Positions 1 to 8,924 of a DNA stretch of 11,920 nucleotides are shown one piece after another; position 1 is the stretch's first letter, and the number at the start of each line of letters is the position of its first letter. Under the pieces are notes generated by a model. It was not told where the DNA came from and made no database searches. It saw only the letters and a program-made list of their open reading frames with translations. The translations under genes and the position numbers were made by a program. This DNA comes from an uncultured bacterium. Lineage in GTDB: Bacteria > Verrucomicrobiota > Verrucomicrobiia > Opitutales > Intestinicryptomonadaceae. The stretch is taken from assembly GCA_905214995.1 (NCBI GenBank), contig CAJMOT010000063.1, positions 1 to 11,920 on the forward strand, in the 5' to 3' direction.

Positions 1-2
1 GG

Positions 3-932
3 GAGCTTTCCGTCGCCAAGAACACGAAGGCGTACAGGTTCCGCGTCAAGGCCGACAACAAGCTTCTCAACGCCGCGCGCGAGGCCGCCAACGAGTCCGA
101 CTGGGACGCCGCGGTCGACTACATGCGCCCCGTGGTTTACCCGCTCGCCCCGCTCGCCGTGCTGTCCGACGAGGTTTTCCCAGACGGCAATGCGATGATA
201 GAATTTTTCCTCACCTCCCTTTCCAATGCCGGAAGGCTGAAAGAGGCCGCCGCTTACGTGAGCCTTCTGCCGATTCAGGACGCTTCCGATTCCATTCGCG
301 GCGCGGCTTTGGGAATCGCGAGGTCTCTGGCGGCCCAGCGGCAGACCGGCGAGGCCGAGAAGATCGTCGAGAGAATCAGGCTCAATTCCGCCTCTGCCGA
401 AACGCTTTCGCAGATAATGGAAGTTCTCGACCAGATGAGAAACGCCGGCGACTACAAACGCTGCGTCCTGCTCTATTCCAAGCTTTCCGCGCTCAAAGAC
501 AATCCTTCCAGAAACCAGGCGGCCCTGTGGGGCGTGTTCTGCGACATGGCGATGGGCAACGAACTCTCCGCGCGCGGCACGCTATCGACTATCGAGATGG
601 ACAGATCCGTCCCCGAGTTCTCCCTCCTGCAAATGGTGAACGGAATGTTGAAGGAAAAGGGCGACAAGCCCGATATAAAGGGCGCGCTTGAACTCTATTC
701 GGAGGGGGTGGTGTTCGGCTCCCTGACCGACCCGTGGATGCCGGAGCTCCTCTATAAGACGGCAATGGCGTACAAAAAGATAAAGAACTTTGTAGCCTCC
801 AACGAAATTTTCGCCCAGCTCGAGACTCTCTATCCCGACAATCCCTTTACGGCTCTCGGCAAAAAGGAAGCGGTCGCAATCAAAAAAGAGGCCGAGAATT
901 CCGGCGGCGGGGAAGAGGACGGCGAAGAATAG
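3..932 (+). CDS. TPR-repeat-like protein, 3' part only
   Basis: The frame is open from the left edge, so the gene starts outside the window. The ATG at 123 is internal, because in-frame coding continues upstream of it without a stop. 309 residues are visible. The protein is mostly helical, with short amphipathic helix pairs. The clearest TPR-like unit is near the C-terminus (LLYKTAMAYKKIKNF followed by NEIFAQLETLYPDNP). The tail is acidic and low-complexity (GGGEEDGEE). TPR proteins are scaffolds for protein-protein contacts, and no enzymatic motif is visible. The start, and so any signal peptide, is missing. It lies 47 bases upstream of a same-strand membrane-anchored vWA-like gene, so the two are probably co-transcribed. 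In PVC bacteria such pairs can sit beside ExbB/ExbD genes, but none is visible here. TPR-like character is fairly secure; the function is unknown. Confidence 0.8.
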   Translation, partial: ELSVAKNTKAYRFRVKADNKLLNAAREAANESDWDAAVDYMRPVVYPLAPLAVLSDEVFPDGNAMIEFFLTSLSNAGRLKEAAAYVSLLPIQDASDSIRGAALGIARSLAAQRQTGEAEKIVERIRLNSASAETLSQIMEVLDQMRNAGDYKRCVLLYSKLSALKDNPSRNQAALWGVFCDMAMGNELSARGTLSTIEMDRSVPEFSLLQMVNGMLKEKGDKPDIKGALELYSEGVVFGSLTDPWMPELLYKTAMAYKKIKNFVASNEIFAQLETLYPDNPFTALGKKEAVAIKKEAENSGGGEEDGEE

Positions 933-979
933 CCGCCCTCATCGAAAATTTCCACGTACATTTTACATAGTAAAACTTT

Positions 980-2386
980 ATGAAACTTCATCATTTCAGG
1001 CCGAAAAAGGAAAAACGCGGGCTCCTGTACCAGGTGTTTATCGTCGTCGCCATCATACAGATAGTTTTGCTCGTCACAATGGGCAGCGTGATAGTGACGC
1101 AGTCCATAATTACCGAGGAAAAGAAATTTGACGCGCCTCCCACCATCGAGAAGGTAGACCAGGCGAGGAAGGAAACGCGCGTGCGCGTCCAGCAGCAGCA
1201 GAAGAAGACCCAAAAGCTCACGAGGCGCATCAGCATCACCAATCCCCAGAACACCAACCTTCCGCAGGTCAACATCACCCTGCCGCCTACGATGTCCATG
1301 GGCGCCGGCATAAGCGCCATTTCCAACATCGACATGACCTCCAAATTCAACATCGTGACCACCACGGTGGACATAGGCGGCATCAAGTCCAAGACGGAAA
1401 AGGTCTTAATCTGCATCGACACGGGCAAATACCTCATGACCGACGAGCGCGGCGGCCTCGACACTTACAAAGCCATTCGCGAGGACATCAAAAAGCTCAT
1501 AAACAACCTGCCCCCTACGGTGCTCTTCAACCTCATGGCGTATTCCACCGAATACGGAACGTCCATTCATATGTTCCAGCCGTCTCTCGTCGCGGCGACA
1601 TCCGCGAACAAGAAGATGGCGTGCGACTTCGTGGAGCCGCTCAACGCTAGCCTCAACCGCCTCGGACCCGGCGGCAACAACTACAAGCTCAAATATCCGT
1701 TCCTGCCTCAGCCTCCGGACTCAAACCATTATTCGCAGCATACTTCAAATATCTACCGCATATATCAGGCGGCTCTCGAACAGGGGGCGGACACGATATA
1801 TATCCTAACGACTTCGTGGACTGACCCCGACCGCATAAAAAAGCCGTGGAACAACGCCCAGACCCAACGCTACGTCAGGGATATGGCGAGGTACTCCGAA
1901 AACGTCGAACGCCAACGCCGCGCGGCGGGCTGGAACGACCAAAAGCAGATAGAGTACGAGCGCGAAGACATGATCGCGCGCCGCGACGGAATCAAAAAGG
2001 CCCGCGAGTGGATCAAGGCGGAAAACGACCGCCGCGCCAAAAAGGGGCAGCCGCTCTATACCGGAAACGTCACCAAGGCAATGTACGACAACAAATTCTA
2101 CGTTCGCCCGAAAGAAGTGCCGCCGTCGATCGGCGTCAAGGCTCCGGAAGTTAAATTTGAGTCCTACGGCAGGGCTGGCATTCTCAAATACTACGACAAG
2201 CTCTTCAAGGAGGTTTACCGCGACAAGCAGATGAAGCCCCCGACGCTCAACATGATAGTGTTCCGCGGTAAAAACGAAAATCTCACGCCCGCGGAAAACA
2301 GGGTCATAAAGCAGTTTACATCCTCAAACAATGGCGGCAGAAGCCGCGTATTGAGGGGCTTGAAGCCCGTCACGGAGTACGATTGA
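980..2386 (+). CDS. Membrane-anchored vWA-like protein with degenerate MIDAS
   Basis: 468 residues. A basic N-terminus (KKEKR) is followed by one hydrophobic segment at about 15-40, predicting an inside N-terminus and a periplasmic body. Residues 50-85 are a charged, Gln/Lys-rich linker. A vWA-like fold is suggested by strand KVLICIDTGKYLM (141-153), strand FNLMAYSTEYG (183-193), the helix-strand pair ALEQGADTIYILTTSW (265-280), and a last strand and helix NMIVFRG ... IKQFTSSNNGG (424-453). The metal site, normally DxSxS, reads D147-T-G-K-Y, so metal binding may be lost. Residues 290-420 form a long insertion, largely highly charged helix at 292-356, before the last strand. No Shine-Dalgarno is seen before the ATG. 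Together with the TPR gene upstream it looks like an envelope protein unit. The membrane topology is fairly sure, the vWA assignment moderate, and the role unknown. Confidence 0.75.
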   Translation: MKLHHFRPKKEKRGLLYQVFIVVAIIQIVLLVTMGSVIVTQSIITEEKKFDAPPTIEKVDQARKETRVRVQQQQKKTQKLTRRISITNPQNTNLPQVNITLPPTMSMGAGISAISNIDMTSKFNIVTTTVDIGGIKSKTEKVLICIDTGKYLMTDERGGLDTYKAIREDIKKLINNLPPTVLFNLMAYSTEYGTSIHMFQPSLVAATSANKKMACDFVEPLNASLNRLGPGGNNYKLKYPFLPQPPDSNHYSQHTSNIYRIYQAALEQGADTIYILTTSWTDPDRIKKPWNNAQTQRYVRDMARYSENVERQRRAAGWNDQKQIEYEREDMIARRDGIKKAREWIKAENDRRAKKGQPLYTGNVTKAMYDNKFYVRPKEVPPSIGVKAPEVKFESYGRAGILKYYDKLFKEVYRDKQMKPPTLNMIVFRGKNENLTPAENRVIKQFTSSNNGGRSRVLRGLKPVTEYD

Positions 2387-2543
2387 TCCGGCGGGCGGGG
2401 CGTGCGCTTTCCCCTCACGGCGGGGAGATGCGCTTCTTTCGCTCGCGGCGGATTTGGCGGAGTTGTACGCGCTTGAAAGGGCGGCGATTTTGTTGCCGCT
2501 TTGCCGTAAAAGGCTTTTCGTTTTATTTCGCCTGACTAATTGG

Positions 2544-2570
2544 GGGTTCGCCGGAAGATTTGGCGAACCC
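2544..2570 (+). terminator. Possible terminator hairpin after the vWA-like gene
   Basis: A perfect 9-bp inverted repeat, GGGTTCGCC and GGCGAACCC, is separated by a 9-base loop and followed on the + strand by TATCGCTTTT. The U-run is imperfect and the hairpin lies 158 bases past the stop codon, so it may be a processing or stabilising structure rather than a terminator. No T-rich tract follows on the - strand. Confidence 0.45.
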
Positions 2571-2819
2571 TATCGCTTTTCAGATTTTGAGATGTTTTAT
2601 TCCCTTTCCGGCGCGCTGGCGGCTCGGCCCGCCGAATGCGGGCGAATTTTATTTGGGGCGGGATAGGCCGGTTAGAGCGCGCAGGCGTTTCCGACCGGCA
2701 CGCGGCGATATTTCCCGCGCCGCCTTGCCGCGTCGGAATGAAATCCGAAATATGCGCAGGCGTTGCCCCTTGCGGGAAACGGCGCACGCGGTGTCGGTGT
2801 TTTATTTCCCCATAGATAT

Positions 2820-2852
2820 AAAAAATCCGAATCGGCTTGGGCCGAATCGGAT
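2820..2852 (-). terminator. Intrinsic terminator of cysS
   Basis: Read on the - strand, a 12-bp stem with one internal mismatch (ATCCGATTCGGC paired with GCCGATTCGGAT) has a 4-base loop. It is followed directly by a run of six T (2825-2820). It lies about 50 bases past the cysS stop. Stem, tight loop and T-run together form a textbook Rho-independent terminator. No T-run follows on the + strand, so it acts in one direction. Confidence 0.85.
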
Positions 2853-2902
2853 GAAATCTTGCGAATGTCGGTGTTGCAGATGGATTAACCGATTTTCCGG
2901 CG

Positions 2903-4318
2903 TCACGCCTTTTTGAGGGAAAACCCGTCTTTCGCGTCGAGCACCGTCCAGCCCCGCGCCGAGATTTTTCCGCGCAGCTCGTCGGCGAGCGCGAAATTTT
3001 TGGCCTTTTTCGCTTCCCATCTTTGGCGCGCGAGCTCCGCTATTTCCTCAGGAGCCTCTTCCGCCTCCGCCGCGCCGCACGCGAGCGGATCCAATCCCAG
3101 CGCGTAGAGGATCGCCCCGAATGACGCCAGATTTTCTCCGGAATCCCCGAGCTTTGGGAGGGCCGCAAATATTTCGCCGAGCGCTTTCGGCACGTTGACG
3201 TCGTCGCATAGGGCTTCCCACGCGCCTTCGAAAACCGTCCCTTCAAGTTTTGCCCCGGGCATAATGAGCTTCTTGAAGCCGCCTTCGGACATGCCCGCTT
3301 TTTCGAGCGCGGAAGCCAATGCCTTTGCGAGCTTGGAAAGCGCGCTCTTCGCGTCGTCGAGCCCCTTGAAAGTGAAATTGAGCTGCTGGCGGTAGTGCCC
3401 GGCAATCAGCGCGTAGCGTATCTGCTGCGCCGAATATCCCTTTGAGATGAGGTCGTCCAGAGTATAGAGGTTGCCGAGGCTCTTCGACATCTTCGACCCC
3501 TCGACCATCAGGTGCGCGCTGTGGAACCAGTATTTGACATACGGTTTGCGGCCCGTCGAGCATTCGCTTTGGGCGATTTCATTTTCGTGGTGCGGAAAGC
3601 ACAAGTCTACGCCGCCGCCGTGCAGGTCGAAAGCGGGGCCCAGATATTTGGTGGACATCGCCGAGCACTCTATGTGCCATCCCGGGCGGCCTTCTCCCCA
3701 CGGGGATTTCCAGAAATTGTCGCCGTCCTCGGCCTTGCGGCCCTTCCAGAGCGCGAAGTCGGATACGCTTTCCCTCTCGTATTCGTCGGCGAGGTTCGCC
3801 TCCCCGGCGGAGTTCACGCTCTGGGTGGCGAGGCTGCGGCGGTCGAGCCCCGAGAGCTTGCCGTAATCGGGGTCGGAGGATATTTTGAAATACACGCTCC
3901 CGTCGCCCGCGGCGTAGGCGTGGCCGTTTTCTACGAGCTTCGATACCATCTCCAGCTGCTCCGCGATGTGCTCCGTAGCGCGCGGCTCCACGGACGGCGG
4001 GAGCATATTGAGCTTTTCGCAGTCCGCATGGAATTTGTCCGTCCACTTTTTCGTGAATTCGGAAAGAGTGACGCCGAGCCTGCGGCTTTCGCGTATCGTC
4101 TTGTCGTCCACGTCGGTGATGTTTCGGACGTGTTTTACCTTCATTCCGGAGCATTCAAGCACGCGGCGCAGCACGTCTTGGGCGAGGAATGTCCTGAAAT
4201 TCCCGATGTGCGCGGGGCCGTATACGGTTGGGCCGCAGCAGTACATTCCGAAAAACTCTCCGGACGGAGCAAGCTCCTCTTTTCTTCTCGACAGCGTGTT
4301 GTGAATGCTCGGCTTCAT
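2903..4318 (-). CDS. cysS: Cysteinyl-tRNA synthetase
   Basis: Cytoplasmic class I aminoacyl-tRNA synthetase that charges tRNA-Cys with cysteine using ATP. 471 residues, the usual length. Visible motifs are YCCGPTVYGPAHIGN with the HIGH-type signature H37-I-G-N, and KMSKS at 276-280. The zinc ligands expected from the E. coli enzyme are also visible: C28, C218 (HIECSAM), H243 and E247 (FPHHENE). The C-terminal helical region ends with the family-typical pattern ADELRGKISARGW ... DGFSLKK. The start is the ATG at 4318, giving the canonical short lead (MKPSIHNTLS) before the catalytic domain. No Shine-Dalgarno precedes it, only an A-rich stretch. It is divergent from hemB and ends at a strong terminator, so it is probably monocistronic. 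All key residues are present. Confidence 0.97.
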   Translation of the reverse strand: MKPSIHNTLSRRKEELAPSGEFFGMYCCGPTVYGPAHIGNFRTFLAQDVLRRVLECSGMKVKHVRNITDVDDKTIRESRRLGVTLSEFTKKWTDKFHADCEKLNMLPPSVEPRATEHIAEQLEMVSKLVENGHAYAAGDGSVYFKISSDPDYGKLSGLDRRSLATQSVNSAGEANLADEYERESVSDFALWKGRKAEDGDNFWKSPWGEGRPGWHIECSAMSTKYLGPAFDLHGGGVDLCFPHHENEIAQSECSTGRKPYVKYWFHSAHLMVEGSKMSKSLGNLYTLDDLISKGYSAQQIRYALIAGHYRQQLNFTFKGLDDAKSALSKLAKALASALEKAGMSEGGFKKLIMPGAKLEGTVFEGAWEALCDDVNVPKALGEIFAALPKLGDSGENLASFGAILYALGLDPLACGAAEAEEAPEEIAELARQRWEAKKAKNFALADELRGKISARGWTVLDAKDGFSLKKA

Positions 4319-4361
4319 TTTTATTGAGATTTTTTTACGACTGGCGCAATATCAAACCACA
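4319..4361. promoter_or_regulatory. Divergent cysS/hemB start region, 43 bases
   Basis: Both starts lie within 43 AT-rich bases, so transcription start signals must overlap each other or the opposite coding region. For hemB a candidate -35 TTGAGA (4324-4329) and -10 AATATC (4348-4353), with an 18-base spacer, would start RNA almost at the ATG at 4362. The -10 match is only 3 of 6, so this is weak. No Shine-Dalgarno is present on either side. Confidence 0.35.
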
Positions 4362-5393
<1,032 letters not shown>

Positions 5394-5489
5394 GGCCGCC
5401 GGATTATATGCGGCGTTCGCCGTCTGCGGGCGCAGGGGGGCGGGAGGAAGCCGCTTAGATTGAAGCCCGCCCGCGTTCGGCGTTCATGC

Positions 5490-5510
5490 CGGAGTATGCT
5501 CCGTTATATT
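5490..5510 (+). terminator. Weak hairpin after hemB
   Basis: A 5-bp stem, CGGAG and CTCCG, with a TATG loop is followed by TTATATT, about 97 bases past the hemB stop. The stem is short and the T-run broken. It is the only candidate for ending hemB transcription in the 159-base gap, and could be chance. Confidence 0.25.
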
Positions 5511-5552
5511 CTATTGCCGGCCTTGCTCCTGCGAGAGGGCGTACCCCGCCGA

Positions 5553-8500
5553 TCAGTTGATGGCGGAGAGCTCGAAGAATACGCTCGGTATCGGCAGGGA
5601 CGAGGTGTCGATTTCCGCCTCGATTTTGCCCTCTGACTTTTTCAGGGGGATTTCTTTCAGCCGCGTGCCGTCCATGTTGAGCGCCCAGAGGCGCATCGCC
5701 TTCCAGTGGGGGGTTGAGAGGGCGACCTTGAACTTTCCGGTCTCGACCAGAAGCGGGGGTTTGCCTATGTCTATGAGGCTCGTCATTTCGGCGTCGTCGA
5801 AAATCATTCCGGAGTTCAGGGAATTCGTCGAGATTACGAGCGCGAGCCTGCGCGCCTCCCTTATGGGCTTCAGCCCGTCTACCGCGGCGACGGTGATGTT
5901 GGCGTTGCGCTGCGCGGAGATTATCTCAAAGTCCGAGAGCTTCGCCCCTGCGCCCGCGGGCGCGCTCGACCCTTGAAGCCGCGGAGTGTCGACCGTCATC
6001 AGCTTGCGGCCGGTGTCTATGTATATTTCGTCCGTCGAGCTTTCAAAGATTCCCCTGTCGACGTCGGTGCGGTTGGATTTCGAGAGCATTCCGCGCTCGC
6101 GCATTTGGGCGACTGCGGATTTCAGATCGAAGTCCGAGTGCTGGGTGTCGGCGATGTTGCCGTACGCGGTGTGCAGTATCAGCGACGAGCCGCCGAGCCT
6201 GTCGAAGGCGATTTCGTTTTCGGCGGGCTCGAATTTCGAAAGGGCGATGGACATCTTCGTCAGCAGGCACAGGCGCGACTGCCGCGCGTCGAGCCCGTAG
6301 TTGTACGAATAGGTTTTGTACACGTCCTTTTCGTTTACGCGCACGACCGCCTCGGATTTCGATTCCGCCACGTCGCCGCGCAGGTACATCAGGGCGGTGA
6401 GAAATTCCTGCGACCTTATCGTCGCGTCGGGGGCGTTGTTGAAGGGATAGACGGCGGGGGGAGTGTCCTTCATCGTGACGGGGTTTGCGAAGCACGTGAT
6501 GCCGTCGAAACCCTGGAGGGCTGAGTGCGCGCCCGTGGCGAAGCCCTGCTCATACCTGTACTTGTTCCAGAATACGTGCCCGTGCTCAGTTATGACGTAC
6601 GGCTTGCCGCGCATTTTGGCGGCGGAGAACGCGCGGGAGATGTTTATAGCCTCCCCGACTGAGCTCTCCTGCGATATGCGCGAGCCCATCGTTATGAAAT
6701 TCGACGGGTGGGCGTGGTAGTTGTTCATCGCCACATAGTCGGCGTTTTTGCGCGAGAGCGCGCTGCGCAGGGATTTGCCCATGTTGAAGTTTGTCACGGG
6801 GCCCTCAAAGCCCATGGCGCGGAACTGCCGCCTGAACCATTTGAGGATGTCGCGCTCGAGCTTCATGCAGAATTCGTTGGCGTCGCGCGCGCGCTGGTCG
6901 AGCCTGCCGTAGGCGTCGGCGTGCGTGAACGCGGGCAGGTCTCCGAAGTCTTTCGCCCCGCCCACGGCTTCCTTGCCCCATGCCTCGGCGAGCTTTTCAA
7001 AGCGGTTGCGGTATTTGCGCTTCAAAAACTTTATCCACTGGTCGCGCAGTTCGCCGTATCCGGAGTTGTGGGTGAGCCCGAATTCGAGCTCGTTGTAGCC
7101 GATTACGAGCGCCAGCTGCGGGTCTTCGGCGAGCTTGGTTCCGGTGTACGGGTTCGTCTCGGCGAGAATCTTGCGCGTCCCGAGCAGCCAGTTCTTTTTG
7201 ACGTTTTCGTCCCAGTATATCGAGTATTTGAAGTTGCGCTTCTCGCGCGGATCCCACGAGTCCCCCACGCTGTATCCGATGCCGCTTCCCATGGCGTCGA
7301 ACTCTATGTATATGCCGTTCTTTTTGAGCTCGGCGATGTAGCGGAAGAGCAGGTCAAGCCTTTCCCTGTTGAATTCGCCGTCGGCGGGCGCGCCGCTCAT
7401 GAGGTCGCGGTCGGGCGAGAGGCGCACCATGTTGTATCCGTTTTGGCGCAGCTTGGCGGCGTATGCGGCGGCCTCCTGCGGGTTGGACATTTCCCTGAAA
7501 TCCCCGCCTATGTGTATCAGGAATTTCGCGGGGACATCGGGGGTTTTCTCAAATGCGAGCCTGCCGTTTTTGTTGATTATCACCCGCCCCCTGTCTCCGG
7601 CGGTCTCTTTCGGGTTGAGAGAGGACAGGTCGAGCACGCTTCCGGCGGCCGCGGGCGGCGCGTACTTTTCCGGCAGGGGCTTCCACGCGCCGCCGGCGCG
7701 CGCGGTGTAGTTCCACTCCTTCGGGAAGGCGACGTCGCGCTCCGAGATGTTGGCTGCGAGCACTATCCATGTACCCGCCGCCGCGCCGTCGGGGGCGAAT
7801 GCCATCTTTGTTATGCGCCCGAAATTTTCCGGTATCGGAAATTTAGAGACGCACGCGGCGTAGATTGCGCCGCGCTTTTGCCACGGGGCGGCGGACGCGC
7901 ATTCGGCGTTTGCGGACGGGCGGGAGTAGTCGAACACGTTTTTGCCGGCTTCTATCGAGAATTCCGCCTTTTTGCCGTTTTCGCCGAATATTTCGACGGT
8001 TCCGATTTTCTCCCCGTCCGCCGAGCCCGAGACGAAGTGGAGAACGTACAGGAATTTTCCCTCCGCGGAAATGTTCGGAAATTCGGCCTCGGCCCTTTCG
8101 AGCCCCGAGGGGAAGTTTTTGGATTTCATGGCGACGGCGAATTTTTTGCCGTTGCGGTGGAATCCGCGCATGCTGAACGGGACTTTCGCGTATTCGGTCT
8201 TTCCGGCGTCGAATTCCGACGCCCCATAGCCCACGCCCGCCGGCGAAAACGCCCCGAACGCCTTCAATTCAAAGTCCTTTTCGGCGTATCCGGCGTTGGC
8301 GATTTTGGCGAATTCCGCGAATATGTCGGAGGACTCGATTTTCAGGTTCCTGAACATTGCGCTTCCGGAGGACGACTCCGCGCCGAGGTGTATTCTGAGC
8401 GCGTCGGATTCCAGCGGAACGTCGGCGAAAAACGAAATCGTATTCCAGACGGATTTGCCCGGGGCGACATATTTGCCGGCGTAGACGTAGTGGCCCTTCA

Positions 8501-8816
8501 TCCCGCCCTCAATTAGGAAGATTTTCCCGCCCCACTTGGAGACGGAGGGAGTGAGGTCCTGCGAGAACTCTGCGGACGCCCAAACCCTTCTGCCCGCGAC
8601 TTTCTCGAGCGGCAGGTTTTTGACTATTTCAGCGCGGGAGTTTTCTGAGCGCACGGGATTGGCGACTTTGAGCGCGCCGTCTGAAATTATCGCGGCGTTG
8701 GAGGGCGAGACGGCCCAGCCGTTGAGGTCGCCTTCGGAGTCGAATTTTACCGATTCTATTTCCATTGCCGCCGCGCACAGCGGCAGGAGGGCGGTTATGA
8801 GCGGGTAGATCCTCAT
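5553..8816 (-). CDS. Secreted multi-domain glycoside hydrolase-like protein (clan GH-A type barrel)
   Basis: 1087 residues from the ATG at 8816. This start gives a clean signal peptide (MRIYPLITALLPLCAAA). A frame extending to 8936 would bury the signal peptide and overlap the divergent receptor start. Residues 18-165 resemble a jelly-roll carbohydrate-binding module (LNGW near the start, MFRNLKIES at the end). Residues 180-430 look beta-rich and are unassigned. A TIM barrel spans about 431-785: KFLIHIGGDF, YNMVRLSPDRD, IYIEFDAMG, LVIGYNELEFG with N575-E576, VTNFNMG, DYVAMNNYHAHP, PYVITEHGHVF with E744, and FDGITCFANP. The N-E pair after strand 4 and the Glu after strand 7 match the acid/base and nucleophile of clan GH-A retaining hydrolases. 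The C-terminal beta region (786-1087) carries KLMTVDTPRLQG (about 938-949), a pattern I recall from similar PVC and Bacteroidota hydrolases. The substrate and CAZy family are not decided. No Shine-Dalgarno. Likely periplasmic or outside the cell. Confidence 0.85.
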   Translation of the reverse strand: MRIYPLITALLPLCAAAMEIESVKFDSEGDLNGWAVSPSNAAIISDGALKVANPVRSENSRAEIVKNLPLEKVAGRRVWASAEFSQDLTPSVSKWGGKIFLIEGGMKGHYVYAGKYVAPGKSVWNTISFFADVPLESDALRIHLGAESSSGSAMFRNLKIESSDIFAEFAKIANAGYAEKDFELKAFGAFSPAGVGYGASEFDAGKTEYAKVPFSMRGFHRNGKKFAVAMKSKNFPSGLERAEAEFPNISAEGKFLYVLHFVSGSADGEKIGTVEIFGENGKKAEFSIEAGKNVFDYSRPSANAECASAAPWQKRGAIYAACVSKFPIPENFGRITKMAFAPDGAAAGTWIVLAANISERDVAFPKEWNYTARAGGAWKPLPEKYAPPAAAGSVLDLSSLNPKETAGDRGRVIINKNGRLAFEKTPDVPAKFLIHIGGDFREMSNPQEAAAYAAKLRQNGYNMVRLSPDRDLMSGAPADGEFNRERLDLLFRYIAELKKNGIYIEFDAMGSGIGYSVGDSWDPREKRNFKYSIYWDENVKKNWLLGTRKILAETNPYTGTKLAEDPQLALVIGYNELEFGLTHNSGYGELRDQWIKFLKRKYRNRFEKLAEAWGKEAVGGAKDFGDLPAFTHADAYGRLDQRARDANEFCMKLERDILKWFRRQFRAMGFEGPVTNFNMGKSLRSALSRKNADYVAMNNYHAHPSNFITMGSRISQESSVGEAINISRAFSAAKMRGKPYVITEHGHVFWNKYRYEQGFATGAHSALQGFDGITCFANPVTMKDTPPAVYPFNNAPDATIRSQEFLTALMYLRGDVAESKSEAVVRVNEKDVYKTYSYNYGLDARQSRLCLLTKMSIALSKFEPAENEIAFDRLGGSSLILHTAYGNIADTQHSDFDLKSAVAQMRERGMLSKSNRTDVDRGIFESSTDEIYIDTGRKLMTVDTPRLQGSSAPAGAGAKLSDFEIISAQRNANITVAAVDGLKPIREARRLALVISTNSLNSGMIFDDAEMTSLIDIGKPPLLVETGKFKVALSTPHWKAMRLWALNMDGTRLKEIPLKKSEGKIEAEIDTSSLPIPSVFFELSAIN

Positions 8817-8832
8817 TTGCGGAGTAAATTTA

Positions 8833-8850
8833 TTCAAAATCCATTTTGAA
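8833..8850. promoter_or_regulatory. 18-bp palindrome, candidate operator of the hydrolase gene
   Basis: TTCAAAATCCATTTTGAA consists of two perfect 8-base arms around a 2-base centre and ends 16 bases upstream of the hydrolase ATG. It is AT-rich in a GC-rich genome and covers the candidate -10 and transcription start of the hydrolase promoter. A repressor dimer bound there would block transcription. The loop is too short for a stable RNA hairpin, which favours a protein-binding site. The regulator is unknown. Confidence 0.45.
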
Positions 8851-8871
8851 AGGGTTTCGGACGGCGGGCAA
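8843..8871 (-). promoter_or_regulatory. Candidate promoter of the hydrolase gene
   Basis: On the - strand, TTGCCC (8871-8866, 4 of 6 to TTGACA) and CAAAAT (8848-8843, 4 of 6 to TATAAT) are separated by exactly 17 bases. This predicts a start near 8836 and a leader of about 20 bases. The matches are modest. The support is correct spacing, correct location and overlap with the palindrome. Confidence 0.35.
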
Positions 8872-8924
8872 GCATATTTTCGCTCCGGAAAATAGTCTTG
8901 AAGCGGCCGGCGGATTCGGTTGTA

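Larger units (their letters stand above)
2387..2902. other. 516-base non-coding stretch between converging genes
   Basis: Converging intergenic region between the vWA-like gene (+) and cysS (-). It holds a hairpin at 2544-2570 and a strong intrinsic terminator for cysS at 2820-2852. Smaller GC-rich stems (for example 2481-2499 and 2702-2723) are within what chance gives at this composition. Short reading frames crossing it on both strands show no domain-like sequence or convincing start site and were not called. An 11-base direct repeat, GCGCAGGCGTT, occurs near 2690 and 2756; its meaning is unclear. Confidence 0.6.

Noticed and set aside
2454..2916. Short open frames in the 516-base gap (70 and 118 residues on +, 83 on -)
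   Set aside because: No ribosome binding sites, no hydrophobic or domain pattern, and the longest runs across the cysS terminator into its 3' end.
3512..4327. 271-residue open frame on the + strand opposite cysS
   Set aside because: Antisense shadow of a confidently identified synthetase; no recognisable features.
4305..4361. N-terminal extension of hemB by 19 residues
   Set aside because: It overlaps the cysS start, and the extra hydrophobic segment is not expected in a soluble enzyme.
5439..5471. GGCGGG/CCCGCC inverted repeat after hemB
   Set aside because: Six-base GC-only arms with a 21-base loop and no T-run; expected by chance at this composition.
6708..8516. 602-residue open frame on the + strand opposite the hydrolase gene
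   Set aside because: Val/Arg/Gly-rich translation with no domain pattern, lying fully antisense to a gene with signal peptide and catalytic motifs. It is a typical GC-rich shadow frame.
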